A stretch of 64,000 bases of DNA from Aeromonas bestiarum (GCF_000819745.1 NZ_CDDA01000038.1:62001-126000), one strand, 5' to 3'. Numbered from the stretch's first letter, positions 18,822 through 26,945 are shown. Notes: generated by a model not told the origin, from the sequence alone. Numbers and translations are program-made.

Positions 18822-19745
18822 TTATTTTATAGCCAGTGTTTTTGGTGCTCCACCTCTAGTATTCCAATTGGCTACAGCCGCTAAATCATCAAAACCAGAC
18901 AATGGTTTACCATCATTGTTGGTAAATTCTTCGGCATGATCACGTAGCCAATCGGATAAAACCTTCTTAGGGGATTTTCTTGGGTTAGGTTCATAAACTA
19001 GCCATGCATGAATCAATGCTGCGAGTTTCGGGGTATAGCGTGGGTGCAATGGGTCCATATACCCAGGTTTGCAAACTTTAACTCTGAGTGTCGCAATTTC
19101 ATCCTCAGCTTGCTGTAGTAGATTGATCAGGATTTCAGACTGGTCGGTTGCATGGCGTAGTTTCTCGACCAACGAAGAGACTTGTTCAATAAGTATTTTC
19201 ACAGGCTCGATAACTGGTCCGACCTTTTCAGCAGAGAGGTCATTTTCAACATAAAAAAGTGACTCTAGAAGGTAAAAATCATTGCGAGTAATCCAATAAT
19301 CTGGAAATGGGCTTTCCATTTCAGTGACCTTACCTTCACCATCAAGGCTGCTGCCCCTATCCGAGATATCTTTTCGAGCGAAAAGGCGCGGGTTTGCCCT
19401 CGGATGCCCAAGTCGATTTTCGTTTAGATCTAAGCCATATACACACCACACACCTCCAAGACGAGCTGTTACCACATCGGGCTCATTTGTTGGCTCAGCT
19501 TCACCATAGCAAGCCAACCCGCCACTTAGCATAATTAACCAATTATTGTCAGGGTTTTGCCCGGTATAGTCGGTAACTAAGCCATATACAGGCTTGTCAC
19601 ACTCATCAAAATTCACTAGTAGGTCAATATCTCCTTTCGCACCATAGCGAATAATGTCTTCCACAGTACAGTCAAGATACTTAGCAGCCCAAGTTACATG
19701 GAGACAATCGGGAGCTGGAAATTTTCGATTAACATTTTTATTCAT
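18822..19745 (-). CDS. Unknown island protein with Cys-lined N-terminus and conserved GGAPKT tail
   Basis: A 307-residue protein of unknown function. The C-terminal part (from about residue 240: P-K-L-A-A-L-I-H-A-W, then S-P-K-K-V-L-S-D-W-L) ends in N-T-R-G-G-A-P-K-T, a tail I recall from small proteins of phages and integrative islands. Residues 180-230 are likely coiled coil. A GTG at 19757 would add four residues; the ATG at 19745 seems as likely. Base composition is more AT-rich than the core chromosome. It sits between the AlpA gene and an integrase remnant. Confidence 0.6.
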   Translation of the reverse strand: MNKNVNRKFPAPDCLHVTWAAKYLDCTVEDIIRYGAKGDIDLLVNFDECDKPVYGLVTDYTGQNPDNNWLIMLSGGLACYGEAEPTNEPDVVTARLGGVWCVYGLDLNENRLGHPRANPRLFARKDISDRGSSLDGEGKVTEMESPFPDYWITRNDFYLLESLFYVENDLSAEKVGPVIEPVKILIEQVSSLVEKLRHATDQSEILINLLQQAEDEIATLRVKVCKPGYMDPLHPRYTPKLAALIHAWLVYEPNPRKSPKKVLSDWLRDHAEEFTNNDGKPLSGFDDLAAVANWNTRGGAPKTLAIK

Positions 19746-19889
19746 AGTTAGCGACACCTTAACGCTTTTTTGAATTGATGCTTGATCAGATGAACAAGGG
19801 GCCCCACACTCGAGCTGGTCGCTCTAGGCTAATGGAAGGGGCGACCCAATCGGTCTGGACCCAGCAATTTATCCGGCTGGTGGCCTTTA

Positions 19890-20018
19890 CTAGCTCACAA
19901 CCGTTAATGCTTTAAAGCCTCTCGCCAGAGAGAGGTTCCCCTGGCTGGCCTGTTCGATATGGTCGCTCCACCAGCCCATCATTTTTACTCGATGCTCGAA
20001 GTAATCTGAGCGGTTACC
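19890..20018 (-). pseudogene. 3' remnant of a second tyrosine integrase
   Basis: Read on the minus strand this encodes a 42-residue tail (G-N-R-S-D-Y-F-E-H-R-V-K-M-M-G-W-W-S-D-H then I-E-Q-A-S-Q-G-N-L-S-L-A-R-G-F-K-A-L) ending in TAG. It matches the last residues of the intact integrase at 20787-22073 almost position for position. The match starts just after the codon of the catalytic tyrosine; everything upstream is missing. It indicates that a related element once sat here or that the island is a fusion of two. Confidence 0.85.
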
Positions 20019-20066
20019 CTGATGAACGGGCAATCTGACCTGCGCGCCTGTGACCCATGTCTTCAT

Positions 20067-20282
20067 TTACTTGTTCATCAGTTCTGTGAAACGGTTATTG
20101 ACCTTATGCAAATACGGTTCATGTTTCTCGATCAACGCAAGGGCTTCGAGCGTCAAAACTGCCGCCTCCATCTTGGCGTGGAACACCGTTGTATTGGTCT
20201 CGTCTTTCAGTGCTTCCAGAGCCTCCAGGGCTTCAAGGGCCTTGGGATCTTCTTCCTTCCACTGGTTATCGGTGGCTGTGTC
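20067..20282 (-). pseudogene. In-frame continuation after the TAA of the 112-residue gene
   Basis: Directly after the TAA that ends the 112-residue gene the same frame stays open for 71 codons (D-T-A-T-D-N-Q-W-K-E-E-D-P-K-A-L-E-A-L-E then more E-A-L and a helical tail) to a second TAA. There is no start codon at its beginning and the translation is protein-like, rich in A, L and E. The simplest reading is a longer ancestral gene split by a nonsense mutation; readthrough or reinitiation at the internal ATG are alternatives. Confidence 0.4.
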
Positions 20283-20621
20283 TTATTCTTGGAAATCAGC
20301 GTCATCAACTTCGATGAAGTTAATATCAGTGACGGTCCAACCGGTGGGCTCAACTCGCGTCCATACAAGGTCTGCCTCTGGTGCAACCAATCCCTCAACT
20401 ACAAACCCAACGCGAGTTAATGCTCTGGCAATACCCATGGCAGTAAAAGCTCCATTGCCCATCGGTTCACCACGTCCGTCATCCTCATGTTCACAGAGGG
20501 ATTCGACAATCTTTTGGCATGCCAAAGGCGATACGTTAATAGCGGCGCGTTGATCGCAGGAGTCTACGTTCAGGGTGATGACCGCAGGTTTTGTCATCCA
20601 TTCAAATGTGAGAGTTTGCAT
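20283..20621 (-). CDS. Small unknown island protein, possibly truncated
   Basis: A 112-residue acidic protein (starts M-Q-T-L-T-F-E-W-M-T-K) without a recognised domain. The AAGGAGCA sequence upstream of the ATG gives a good ribosome site. The stop is TAA, but the same frame continues open for another 71 codons, so the protein may be a truncated product. It lies between the intact integrase and the integrase remnant. Confidence 0.55.
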   Translation of the reverse strand: MQTLTFEWMTKPAVITLNVDSCDQRAAINVSPLACQKIVESLCEHEDDGRGEPMGNGAFTAMGIARALTRVGFVVEGLVAPEADLVWTRVEPTGWTVTDINFIEVDDADFQE

Positions 20622-20786
20622 AGTGCTGCTCCTTGTTTAATCCACCAGCATCAAAGGCTACTTACTGACCAACGGTTACTTTACCGCCCTCGGTAATGAC
20701 TGTCGGTTTAAAGCTGGCTGAATAACAGCAAGCTCACCTTGTGGTCCCCTGTTTTTTTTTGGTTGTTTTGATATTTTTTACTCTGG

Positions 20787-22073
20787 TCACTCACCCACCA
20801 CCTTCAGTGCTTTAAAACCGCTCGCCAGAGACAGATTACCCTGGCTGGCCATCTCAATATGGTCACTCCACCAGCACATCATGATAATCCGTTGCTCGAA
20901 GTAGTCTGATCGGTTGTAGGCGCGGCGGATCTCGTTGTCATCGGCGTGGGATAGGGCCGCCTCGATAGCGTCAGGGTTGAAGCTGCCTTGTTCGTTGAGG
21001 GTGGTACTCCCCAAGGATCGCAAACCATGAGCCACTAACCGCCCGCCATATCCCAACCGCTTCAAGGCGGCATTGGCACTTTGGTCATTAATATGGCCAA
21101 GCGGATCACGGTAACCGGGGAAGACAAAGGGGCGGTGTCCACTGATCGGCTTCATGCGCTCCAGCAGAGCAATAGCTTGCGGACTCAGGGGGACGCGGTG
21201 GGGACGATCCATCTTCATTCGCTCGGCGGGGATGTTCCACACCTTGGCCTCCAAGTCGATCTCGTCCCAGCGTGTTCCCGCTGATTCGCCGGGTCGTACC
21301 AATGTATGAAGGCTCCATTCAATCTGGCAGCGGGTGGTGGGGTCGAGCCTGCCGTTGGCAATGTCTGCCATCAGCAGTGGCAACTCAGTCGGCTTGAGAG
21401 TGGGCATGTGCTTCTTGGTTGGCTTCTTGAATACCTTGCGAATGGCAGAGCAGGGATTGGCATCGAGCAGGCCGTGATTAACGCTGTAGTCGAGGATCTC
21501 GTTTATTCGTTGGCACAGCCTGCGCACTGTCTCCAGCTTGCCATCCGCCTCCAGGGGGCGCAGTAGTTCGATCACCTTGGGGGCGCGGATCTGGTCGATT
21601 GGCATGGAGCCAATGAAGGGCAGTACATACAGCTCAAGAGAACGCCACGAATCAGCGGCATAGGCTTCTGATACGTCGTGCCGTTTCAGCTCCAGCCACT
21701 TGCCAGCCATGCGCTCAAAGGAGTTGGCACTGGCTTCTTGCTCGGCTTGGGCGGTGGCGATCTGCTCTTCTTTGTGGAGCTTGGGATCAATGCCTTGGGC
21801 CAGCAGAGCGCGGGCCTCTCGCCGCCGCTCTCGGGCCGCCGAAAGAGTTACATCAGGGTAAGCACCGAAACTAATGTTTGAACGCTTCTTGTCACTTGGC
21901 CTGTAGTAGTTGAATAGCCACAGTTTAGAGCCATTCAGCTTTACTCTCAGGTAAAGCCCGTCCCCATCTGCCAAATTGTACTCTTTGACCAGCGGAGCAC
22001 CCGGCTTGGCCTTCGGTGGCACTCCGGGCTTTGCAGTTCTTACCTTTGAATCACTAAGTTTGTCGTTGCTCAT
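20787..22073 (-). CDS. int: P4-family tyrosine integrase (tmRNA-targeting)
   Basis: A 428-residue integrase with an N-terminal DUF4102 arm-binding domain and a C-terminal catalytic domain. The catalytic set is R260 (L-V-R-P-G-E), H349 and R352 (H-G-L-R), H376 and Y386 (R-A-Y-N-R-S-D-Y). The ATG at 22073 is preferred to an upstream ATG at 22100 that would place operator-like repeats inside the gene. The gene ends pointing away from ssrA and lies 179 bp from the tmRNA 3' end, the usual layout for an integrase using that site. No frameshift is seen, so it is probably active. Confidence 0.95.
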   Translation of the reverse strand: MSNDKLSDSKVRTAKPGVPPKAKPGAPLVKEYNLADGDGLYLRVKLNGSKLWLFNYYRPSDKKRSNISFGAYPDVTLSAARERRREARALLAQGIDPKLHKEEQIATAQAEQEASANSFERMAGKWLELKRHDVSEAYAADSWRSLELYVLPFIGSMPIDQIRAPKVIELLRPLEADGKLETVRRLCQRINEILDYSVNHGLLDANPCSAIRKVFKKPTKKHMPTLKPTELPLLMADIANGRLDPTTRCQIEWSLHTLVRPGESAGTRWDEIDLEAKVWNIPAERMKMDRPHRVPLSPQAIALLERMKPISGHRPFVFPGYRDPLGHINDQSANAALKRLGYGGRLVAHGLRSLGSTTLNEQGSFNPDAIEAALSHADDNEIRRAYNRSDYFEQRIIMMCWWSDHIEMASQGNLSLASGFKALKVVGE

Positions 22074-22134
22074 GGTGTTACCTGTCAAACGTAACACCAT
22101 AAACGGTGTTACCAGAGTCGTGTTACCATAGATG
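22073..22134. promoter_or_regulatory. GGTGTTACC repeats over the integrase start
   Basis: Five copies of a GTGTTACC-like element overlap or precede the integrase start: TGGTGTTACC (22073-22082), an inverted GTAACACCA (about 22091-22099), GGTGTTACC (22105-22114), CGTGTTACC (about 22121-22129) and ATGTTACC just beyond. They are good candidates for arm-type integrase or AlpA binding sites that autoregulate integration. The unit differs from, but resembles, the origin iteron GGTTACC. Confidence 0.45.
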
Positions 22135-22185
22135 TTACCTTTATAGCTGGATTAAATCGACTTCCTCGGATTTCACAGGACAACA

Positions 22186-22222
22186 AAAAACCCGCAAGAC
22201 GTTGAATCTTGCGGGTTTTCGG
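22186..22222 (-). terminator. Rho-independent terminator downstream of ssrA
   Basis: On the minus strand an AACCCGCAAGA/TCTTGCGGGTT hairpin is followed by a run of T. It lies 30 nt past the tmRNA CCA end, on the island side of the presumed attachment site. Confidence 0.85.
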
Positions 22223-22251
22223 TCTTCTTCGTTCCCGGCCGGAACATTGTT

Positions 22252-22611
22252 TGGTGGAGCTGGGGGGATTTGAACCCCCGTCCAAAATTACTACATCCTC
22301 GGTACTACATGCTTAGTCACTCTTTACATTCGCCAACCCGCTGCGGAGAGACACGCCACGAATTGACTAGCTCGATTGGTTTTAATGCTTCCGCCCCGAG
22401 CAGGACTTCCACACGATCCTGTGAAGGATGACCTTCCGATTCCCTAGGACACAGGCAAGCTAGGGTAGAAGGGCTCAGCGCAGGTTATTAAGCTGCGAGT
22501 GCGTAGTTTTCGTCGTTTGCGACTATTTTTTTGCGGTTTGTTAACGAGGCCTACCGCACCTCGGCATGCACCTTGGGTTTCGTGAATCTTGTCGAATCCA
22601 GAATCAGCCCC
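22252..22611 (-). ncRNA. ssrA: tmRNA (transfer-messenger RNA)
   Basis: A 360-nt tmRNA. The 5' end GGGGCTGATTCTGGATTCGA is at 22611 and the 3' end, with T-arm GTTCAAATC and terminal CCA, is at 22252. The tag reading frame (22520-22488) encodes A-N-D-E-N-Y-A-L-A-A then TAA. It rescues stalled ribosomes together with SmpB, encoded upstream on the same strand. The 3' end is the probable integration site of the island; the T-arm sequence is intact here, and the second att copy is not in the window. Confidence 0.98.
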
Positions 22612-22626
22612 AAGTTGTCAAAGCCG

Positions 22627-22654
22627 ATTGTACGCAAAAATCCTGTCATGGCAA
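22627..22654 (-). promoter_or_regulatory. sigma70 promoter of ssrA
   Basis: A TTGCCA -35 box (22649-22654), a 16-bp spacer and a TACAAT -10 box (22627-22632). The expected start is about 8 nt upstream of the mature tmRNA 5' end, matching a short leader removed by RNase P. Confidence 0.7.
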
Positions 22655-22664
22655 GGCGTTGATG

Positions 22665-22694
22665 GCAATCGACCGGCCTAGGCCGGTCGATTGC
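22665..22694. repeat. 30-bp perfect palindrome between smpB and ssrA
   Basis: The arms GCAATCGACCGGCCT and AGGCCGGTCGATTGC meet without spacer. A second hairpin with 7-bp arms (CGCCGCA/TGCGGCG) lies next to it near 22705-22727. Both follow the smpB stop but lack a clear T-run, so they may be an RNA-stabilising end or a protein site. Confidence 0.7.
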
Positions 22695-22733
22695 TGGTTT
22701 ATTGGACGCCGCACGGCTGCATGCGGCGCACAA

Positions 22734-23222
22734 TCAGCCGCGATGCTTGTTCTTCATGATGCGGGCTTTCTCCCGATCCCATTCGCGGGCCTTGGTGTCT
22801 TCCCGTTTGTCGTGCTCTTTCTTGCCTTTGACCAGACCGATCTCGACCTTGACCCAGCACTCTTTCCAGTAGAGCGCCAGCGGCACTATGGTGTAACCCT
22901 GACGGGCGGTCAGGCTCTCCAGCTTGTCGAGTTCACGGCGGCTCAGCAGGAGCTTGCGGGTGCGGGTCGGATCACACACCACGTGGCTGGAGGCGGCGTT
23001 CAGTGGCAGGAAGGTGGAGCCGAACAGGAAGGCCTCGCCCTGCAAGAAGATGACATAGGCTTCGCTGATGTTGGCCTTGCCCGCCCGCAGGGATTTGACT
23101 TCCCACCCTTGCAGGGACAGACCGGCTTCCACGCGCTCTTCGATGAAGTACTCGTGGCGGGCGGTTCTGTTGAGTGCAATGGTGCTGGACCCGGCTTTGT
23201 TTTTACTGTTCTTTTTGCTCAT
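22734..23222 (-). CDS. smpB: SsrA-binding protein SmpB
   Basis: A 162-residue protein matching SmpB along its full length: [14 protein letters not shown] near the N-terminus, the OB-fold core ([11 protein letters not shown]) and the basic C-terminal tail that enters the mRNA channel. It delivers tmRNA to stalled ribosomes. The ATG at 23222 is used; an upstream TTG frame would add only six residues. It sits directly upstream of ssrA, its functional partner. Confidence 0.97.
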   Translation of the reverse strand: MSKKNSKNKAGSSTIALNRTARHEYFIEERVEAGLSLQGWEVKSLRAGKANISEAYVIFLQGEAFLFGSTFLPLNAASSHVVCDPTRTRKLLLSRRELDKLESLTARQGYTIVPLALYWKECWVKVEIGLVKGKKEHDKREDTKAREWDREKARIMKNKHRG

Positions 23223-23379
23223 GACGGGCGCCTTTGGCAATGATTAGGAAGGCGCATTATACGTGGGTGGCGGCGGCTGTAAAACGCGCAACTGCTCGAG
23301 TGGCGGCTTTGTGAGCGGTTTTGGGGATGATCTTGGCTGACAAGGTGATAAAATCGGCCCGATTGGATGAGGAAAGCCC

Positions 23380-23814
23380 ATGCCCCGTATTACTCGCAGT
23401 GCCCTGGTGATGTTCAGCGCAGAACAAATGTTCAGGCTGGTCAATGATGTTCACGCTTATCCGGAGTTTCTGCCCGGTTGTGTCGGTAGCCGTGTCCACG
23501 AGACAGGCGATGACTATATGACTGCCTCGGTCGATGTGGCCAAGGCGGGGATTGCCAAGACGTTTACCACCCGCAACCTGCTCGATGCCAACCGGCAGAT
23601 CAAGATGGAGCTGGTGGAGGGACCCTTCAGCAAGCTGGCAGGCTGGTGGACCTTTACGCCGCTGGATGTGGATGCCTGCAAGGTCGAGTTCGACCTCGAT
23701 TTCGAGTTCACCTCCAAGCTGATTGAGCTGGCGTTTGGCCAGATTTTCCGCGATCTGGTGGGCTCCATGGTGCTCGCCTTCTCCAACCGCGCCAAGGTGG
23801 TGTACGGTGTCTGA
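23380..23814 (+). CDS. ratA: RatA/CoQ10-binding START-fold protein
   Basis: A 144-residue START/polyketide-cyclase fold protein, starting M-P-R-I-T-R-S-A-L-V. It matches the RatA (YfjG) family, described as a toxin blocking 70S ribosome association and as a homologue of the coenzyme-Q-binding Coq10. The core signature P-E-F-L-P-G-C-V lies at residues 28-35. It is divergent from smpB, as in many gammaproteobacteria, and overlaps rnfH by 8 nt. Confidence 0.92.
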   Translation: MPRITRSALVMFSAEQMFRLVNDVHAYPEFLPGCVGSRVHETGDDYMTASVDVAKAGIAKTFTTRNLLDANRQIKMELVEGPFSKLAGWWTFTPLDVDACKVEFDLDFEFTSKLIELAFGQIFRDLVGSMVLAFSNRAKVVYGV

Positions 23815-24166
23815 TCTGCTCAATATCGAAGTTGTGTATGCCCTGCCCGAGCGCCAGACTGTGCTGCGCATCCGGGTTGCTCCCGCCACCAGCGTGCTGG
23901 CTGCCATCGAGCAGTCCGGCATAGTGCAGAAGCACCCGGAGATCGATCTGTCGGTCAACAAGTTCGGCATCTACAGCCGGCCGGTCAAGGGGACCGAACT
24001 GCTGCAGGACGGGGATCGCATCGAGATCTACCGTCCGCTCATCGCCGATCCGAAAGAGATGCGCAAGAAGCGGGCCGAGAAGGCCAAGGAGGAGGGGCGT
24101 GCCGATGTGGTGACCGGCGGCCGGCCCAATGCCAACCGCAAGCGAGGGGACACAGAGCCGGCCTGA
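23807..24166 (+). CDS. rnfH: RnfH-family ubiquitin-like protein (RatB)
   Basis: A 119-residue UPF0125/RnfH protein with a beta-grasp fold: I-E-V-V-Y-A-L-P near the start and D-G-D-R-I-E-I-Y-R-P-L in the middle are family signatures. The start is GTG at 23807 inside the end of ratA, an overlap of 8 nt that couples the two. The C-terminal 35 residues are basic and probably disordered. The function is unknown despite the rnf name. Confidence 0.9.
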   Translation: MSDLLNIEVVYALPERQTVLRIRVAPATSVLAAIEQSGIVQKHPEIDLSVNKFGIYSRPVKGTELLQDGDRIEIYRPLIADPKEMRKKRAEKAKEEGRADVVTGGRPNANRKRGDTEPA

Positions 24167-24182
24167 TGCCACACTCTGGAAT

Positions 24183-24209
24183 GAAAAAGGCGCCTTGGCG
24201 CCTTTTTTG
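24183..24209 (+). terminator. Terminator after rnfH
   Basis: AAAAAGGCGCC TTGG-like hairpin GGCGCC/GGCGCC followed by TTTTTT, 18 nt after the rnfH stop. The A-run on the other side makes it also usable from the minus strand. Confidence 0.85.
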
Positions 24210-24260
24210 ATCTGCTTTTCTGTTGAGCCGCCGTCAGCTCGTTTCAGCGGCAAAGCGCTG

Positions 24261-24896
24261 TCAGATCCCGTGCAGCCGCTCGTTTTCCACCACCTCGACG
24301 CCACTCTCCTGCTGGCTGAGCACTATCATGGCATGGGCCACCTGGCCGGCCTCGATGGCGCGCCAGCGGCGTAACTTGCCAACCAGCAGGGGGCGCAGCA
24401 GCGGATAGACAGCCTGGAAACACTGCTCCGACAGGCGCGGTGGCTGGCGATTGCCGAGCAGCATGGCAGGGCGCACTATGGCGAGCCGTGGCCAGGCTTG
24501 CGCCAGCAATGCCTGCTCCATCTGCCCCTTGGTGCGCGGATAGAGAGCCGGCGAGCCTGGATTGGCCCCCAGACTCGAGACGACGATCAGACGTTGGCAG
24601 CCGTGGCGGCGAGCGAGTGCCGCGAAGGCCAGCACATAGTCGTGATCGACCCGGCGAAACGCCTCGTCGGACCCCGCCTGCTTGCGGGTGGTGCCTAGGC
24701 AGCAGAAGGCGATGTCGATGGGGCCGGGCAGCGAAACCTCGTCGAGGCGTTCGAAGTCGGCCGGCAGCCAGTGATGCTGGGGCCGGGGATCACCTGCCTT
24801 GCGACAGAGCAGGGTCAGTGAGTGGGCGGGGTCGAGCTGACGGAGCAGCTCCCGGCCGATCAACCCGCTGGCCCCGGCGATCAGGATCTGGCTCAT
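24261..24896 (-). CDS. NAD(P)-binding SDR-like oxidoreductase (atypical epimerase family)
   Basis: A 211-residue Rossmann protein. The nucleotide motif G-A-S-G-L-I-G is at residues 8-14; a C-L-G-T-T segment near 66-70 and S-S-L-G-A followed by Y-P-R-T-K place it with atypical extended SDRs related to HTATIP2/YbjT. The Tyr and Lys of the usual active site are present as Y-x-x-x-K. The substrate is unknown. It stands alone, convergent with rnfH across a shared terminator. Confidence 0.75.
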   Translation of the reverse strand: MSQILIAGASGLIGRELLRQLDPAHSLTLLCRKAGDPRPQHHWLPADFERLDEVSLPGPIDIAFCCLGTTRKQAGSDEAFRRVDHDYVLAFAALARRHGCQRLIVVSSLGANPGSPALYPRTKGQMEQALLAQAWPRLAIVRPAMLLGNRQPPRLSEQCFQAVYPLLRPLLVGKLRRWRAIEAGQVAHAMIVLSQQESGVEVVENERLHGI

Positions 24897-25020
24897 GCGT
24901 GCCTCCCCAGTTCAACGAGGGCCGCCAAGATCTTGCCAGCGAGTCGTCCGTGGGTATGGGGATTCTTGGGCTGGTGCATGGAGGCTTCCTCGCTAAGATG
25001 GGATGGCGGTGGCCAAATAA

Positions 25021-25048
25021 AACAAAACCGGCGCGGGGCCGGTTTTGT
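25021..25048 (-). terminator. Terminator downstream of bamE
   Basis: CAAAACCGGC/GCCGGTTTTG inverted repeat with A and T tails on both sides; it serves the minus-strand bamE. Confidence 0.8.
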
Positions 25049-25056
25049 GAATGCGA

Positions 25057-25395
25057 TCAGAGCGGGGTGTGGAAGGCCGCTGGCAACGGAAAGTCGCCGG
25101 TGACCGTGGCCAATCTGTCGTTGGTAAAGGTCAGGGTGAGCTCCTTGCGCTCCTTCTCGCCGCGACCCGGCTGGAATTCATAGAGGTAATACCAGGTGTT
25201 CGGGTCAAAGCCATCGCGCAGCATGGCGGAACCCAGCACGAACTCGACCTGTTCGCGGGTCATGCCCTGGCGCAGTTTGTCGACCTGTTTTTGTTCCACA
25301 TAGTTGCCCTGGGGAATATCGATGCGATAGACCAGGCTGCAACCGGACAGGGTGAGGGCGGTCAGGGCCGCGGCAATCAGGTGTTTCATCCGCAT
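25057..25395 (-). CDS. bamE: Outer-membrane assembly lipoprotein BamE (SmpA/OmlA)
   Basis: A 112-residue lipoprotein. A short signal peptide ends in the lipobox L-S-G-C, with the modified Cys near residue 19. The body holds the SmpA/OmlA motif: K-L-R-Q-G-M-T-R-E-Q-V followed by W-Y-Y-L-Y-E-F. BamE is a lipoprotein subunit of the BAM complex that folds outer-membrane proteins. Size and domain match the family. The start could be either of two ATG codons two residues apart. Confidence 0.93.
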   Translation of the reverse strand: MRMKHLIAAALTALTLSGCSLVYRIDIPQGNYVEQKQVDKLRQGMTREQVEFVLGSAMLRDGFDPNTWYYLYEFQPGRGEKERKELTLTFTNDRLATVTGDFPLPAAFHTPL

Positions 25396-25491
25396 ATCGA
25401 GTTCAGATCATCCATTCAAGTCTTTTTAAGCTCGGCAAATCATACCGGCTCCCTCTGCGGAAGTAAAAAGCCATTGATCCATCAGCCAATA

Positions 25492-25517
25492 AAAAGGGCC
25501 GCCGTGCGACCCTTTCT
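25492..25517 (-). terminator. Terminator of the iron alcohol dehydrogenase gene
   Basis: GAAAGGGTCGC-loop-GCGGCCCTTT hairpin on the minus strand followed by TTTTTATT. Confidence 0.75.
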
Positions 25518-25530
25518 GCCTGGTGGCGGT

Positions 25531-26682
25531 TTACATGGCGGCGCGGAAGATGGCGACTATCTCGTCGTGGCTCGCCTGTTTCGGGTTGGTGAAGCCGCAG
25601 GCGTCTTTCAGGGCGTTCTCGGCCAGCAGGTTGAAGTCGTCGGCCTTGACGCCGAGTTGCTCCAGCCCGGCCGGGATCTTGACGTCGCGCGCCAGCTGCT
25701 GGATGGCGGCAATGGCGGCGGCGGCCCCTTGCTCGTCATTCATGGCGCTCACGTCCACCCCCATGTGACGGGCCACATCCTTGAGCCGGCCGGCGCACAC
25801 CTGGGCGTTGTAGGCCTGTACGTGGGGCAGCAGCACGGCGTTGCACACCCCGTGGGGCAGGTCATAGAAGCCGCCCAGCTGGTGCGCCATGGCGTGCACA
25901 TAACCCAGGCTTGCGTTGTTGAAGGCCATGCCGGCCAGGAACTGGGCATAGGCCATCTGCTCGCGGGCGTGCAGGTCATCGCCCTGATTGACCGCGGTAC
26001 GCAGGTGCCTGGCGATGAGCTGGATGGCCATGATGGCGCTGGCATCGGTCACCGGGGTGGCGATGGTGGAGACATAGGCCTCGATGGCGTGGGTCAGGGC
26101 ATCCATGCCGGTAGCGGCGGTGAGGCCGGCCGGCTTGGCCAGCATCAGCTCGGGATCGTTGACCGACATCAGCGGGGTGACGTGCTTGTCTATGATGGCC
26201 ATCTTCACCTGGCGGGCCTCGTCTGTGATGATGCAAAAACGTGTCATCTCGGAGGCGGTGCCGGCTGTGGTGTTGATGGCGATGAGCGGCAGCTGCGGCT
26301 TGGCGGAGCGATCCACCCCTTCGTAATCCTGGATGTTGCCGCCGTTGGCAGCCACCAGGGCTATGCCCTTGGCGCAGTCGTGGGGCGAGCCGCCCCCCAG
26401 CGAGATGACGCAGTCGCAGCCGTTGGCCTTGATCATCCCCAGACCCGATTCGACGTTGGTCATGGTGGGGTTGGGCCTGGTTTCATCGAAAACCACGCTT
26501 TCAATGCCATGTTCTGCCAAGAGGGTGGTGAGCCTGGCGACCACGCCGATCTGGCCCAGGATCTTGTCGGTGACGATCAGCGCCTTGCGATAGCCATAAC
26601 CCTGGATATCGGCTGCCGCTTCTTGCAGGCAGCCAGCTCCCATCAGGTTGATTGCGGGAATGTAGAACTTGAATGTCGCCAT
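25531..26682 (-). CDS. Iron-containing alcohol dehydrogenase (YiaY/AdhB type)
   Basis: A 383-residue group III alcohol dehydrogenase, the typical length. Motifs: G-G-G-S-P-H-D near residue 98 (NAD binding), then the metal-binding Asp/His set including H-A-M-A-H-Q-L-G-G and L-P-H-G-V-C-N. It should interconvert an alcohol and aldehyde with NAD and Fe2+. The ATG at 26682 has GGAG 8 nt upstream; a longer frame to 26730 lacks that. It is a single-gene unit with its own terminator. The exact substrate cannot be told. Confidence 0.9.
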   Translation of the reverse strand: MATFKFYIPAINLMGAGCLQEAAADIQGYGYRKALIVTDKILGQIGVVARLTTLLAEHGIESVVFDETRPNPTMTNVESGLGMIKANGCDCVISLGGGSPHDCAKGIALVAANGGNIQDYEGVDRSAKPQLPLIAINTTAGTASEMTRFCIITDEARQVKMAIIDKHVTPLMSVNDPELMLAKPAGLTAATGMDALTHAIEAYVSTIATPVTDASAIMAIQLIARHLRTAVNQGDDLHAREQMAYAQFLAGMAFNNASLGYVHAMAHQLGGFYDLPHGVCNAVLLPHVQAYNAQVCAGRLKDVARHMGVDVSAMNDEQGAAAAIAAIQQLARDVKIPAGLEQLGVKADDFNLLAENALKDACGFTNPKQASHDEIVAIFRAAM

Positions 26683-26854
26683 GATGGACTCCGTATTATT
26701 AGCCATTAAGTGGTATACGGGCGCCAACATAGCATCGTCAGTGGGGATGAAAAGGGGTCAAGGGTATCCTGTTTGCAACTTTATGGACTCGATCACGTAC
26801 CGATAAACCGGGGCGTGACAGGGATTGACAAGGCCGGATACCACTCCTTTGGCA

Positions 26855-26945
26855 GAAAAACGTTTTTCAAGAAATTCATCAAGTTAGCAAACGTTTTGCA
26901 CGGGATTTGTCACTGTCAATGCGTGGAAGTGTGAGGAGCTTCAAG
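26855..26945. promoter_or_regulatory. LacI-family (CytR/PurR-like) and CRP-like sites upstream of udp
   Basis: Two AACGTT-centred palindromes, GAAAAACGTTTTTC (26855-26868, perfect) and GCAAACGTTTTGC (26887-26899), are spaced 31-32 bp apart, about three helical turns. Next comes a CRP-like TGTGA-N6-TCAAG (26930-26945). Known E. coli udp regulation is by CytR and CRP. The whole 26683-27074 spacer otherwise shows no gene; the sites could also serve the divergent dehydrogenase. Confidence 0.55.

Noticed and set aside
1..22251. Second copy of the tmRNA 3' end as left attachment site
   Set aside because: I looked for a repeat of the GATTTGAACC-containing T-arm end and found it only at the ssrA gene itself; the left end must be outside the window.
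25051..26709. 552-codon plus-strand open frame
   Set aside because: It lies antisense to bamE and the iron alcohol dehydrogenase and its translation is the usual G/H/V/Q-rich shadow of GC-rich coding DNA.
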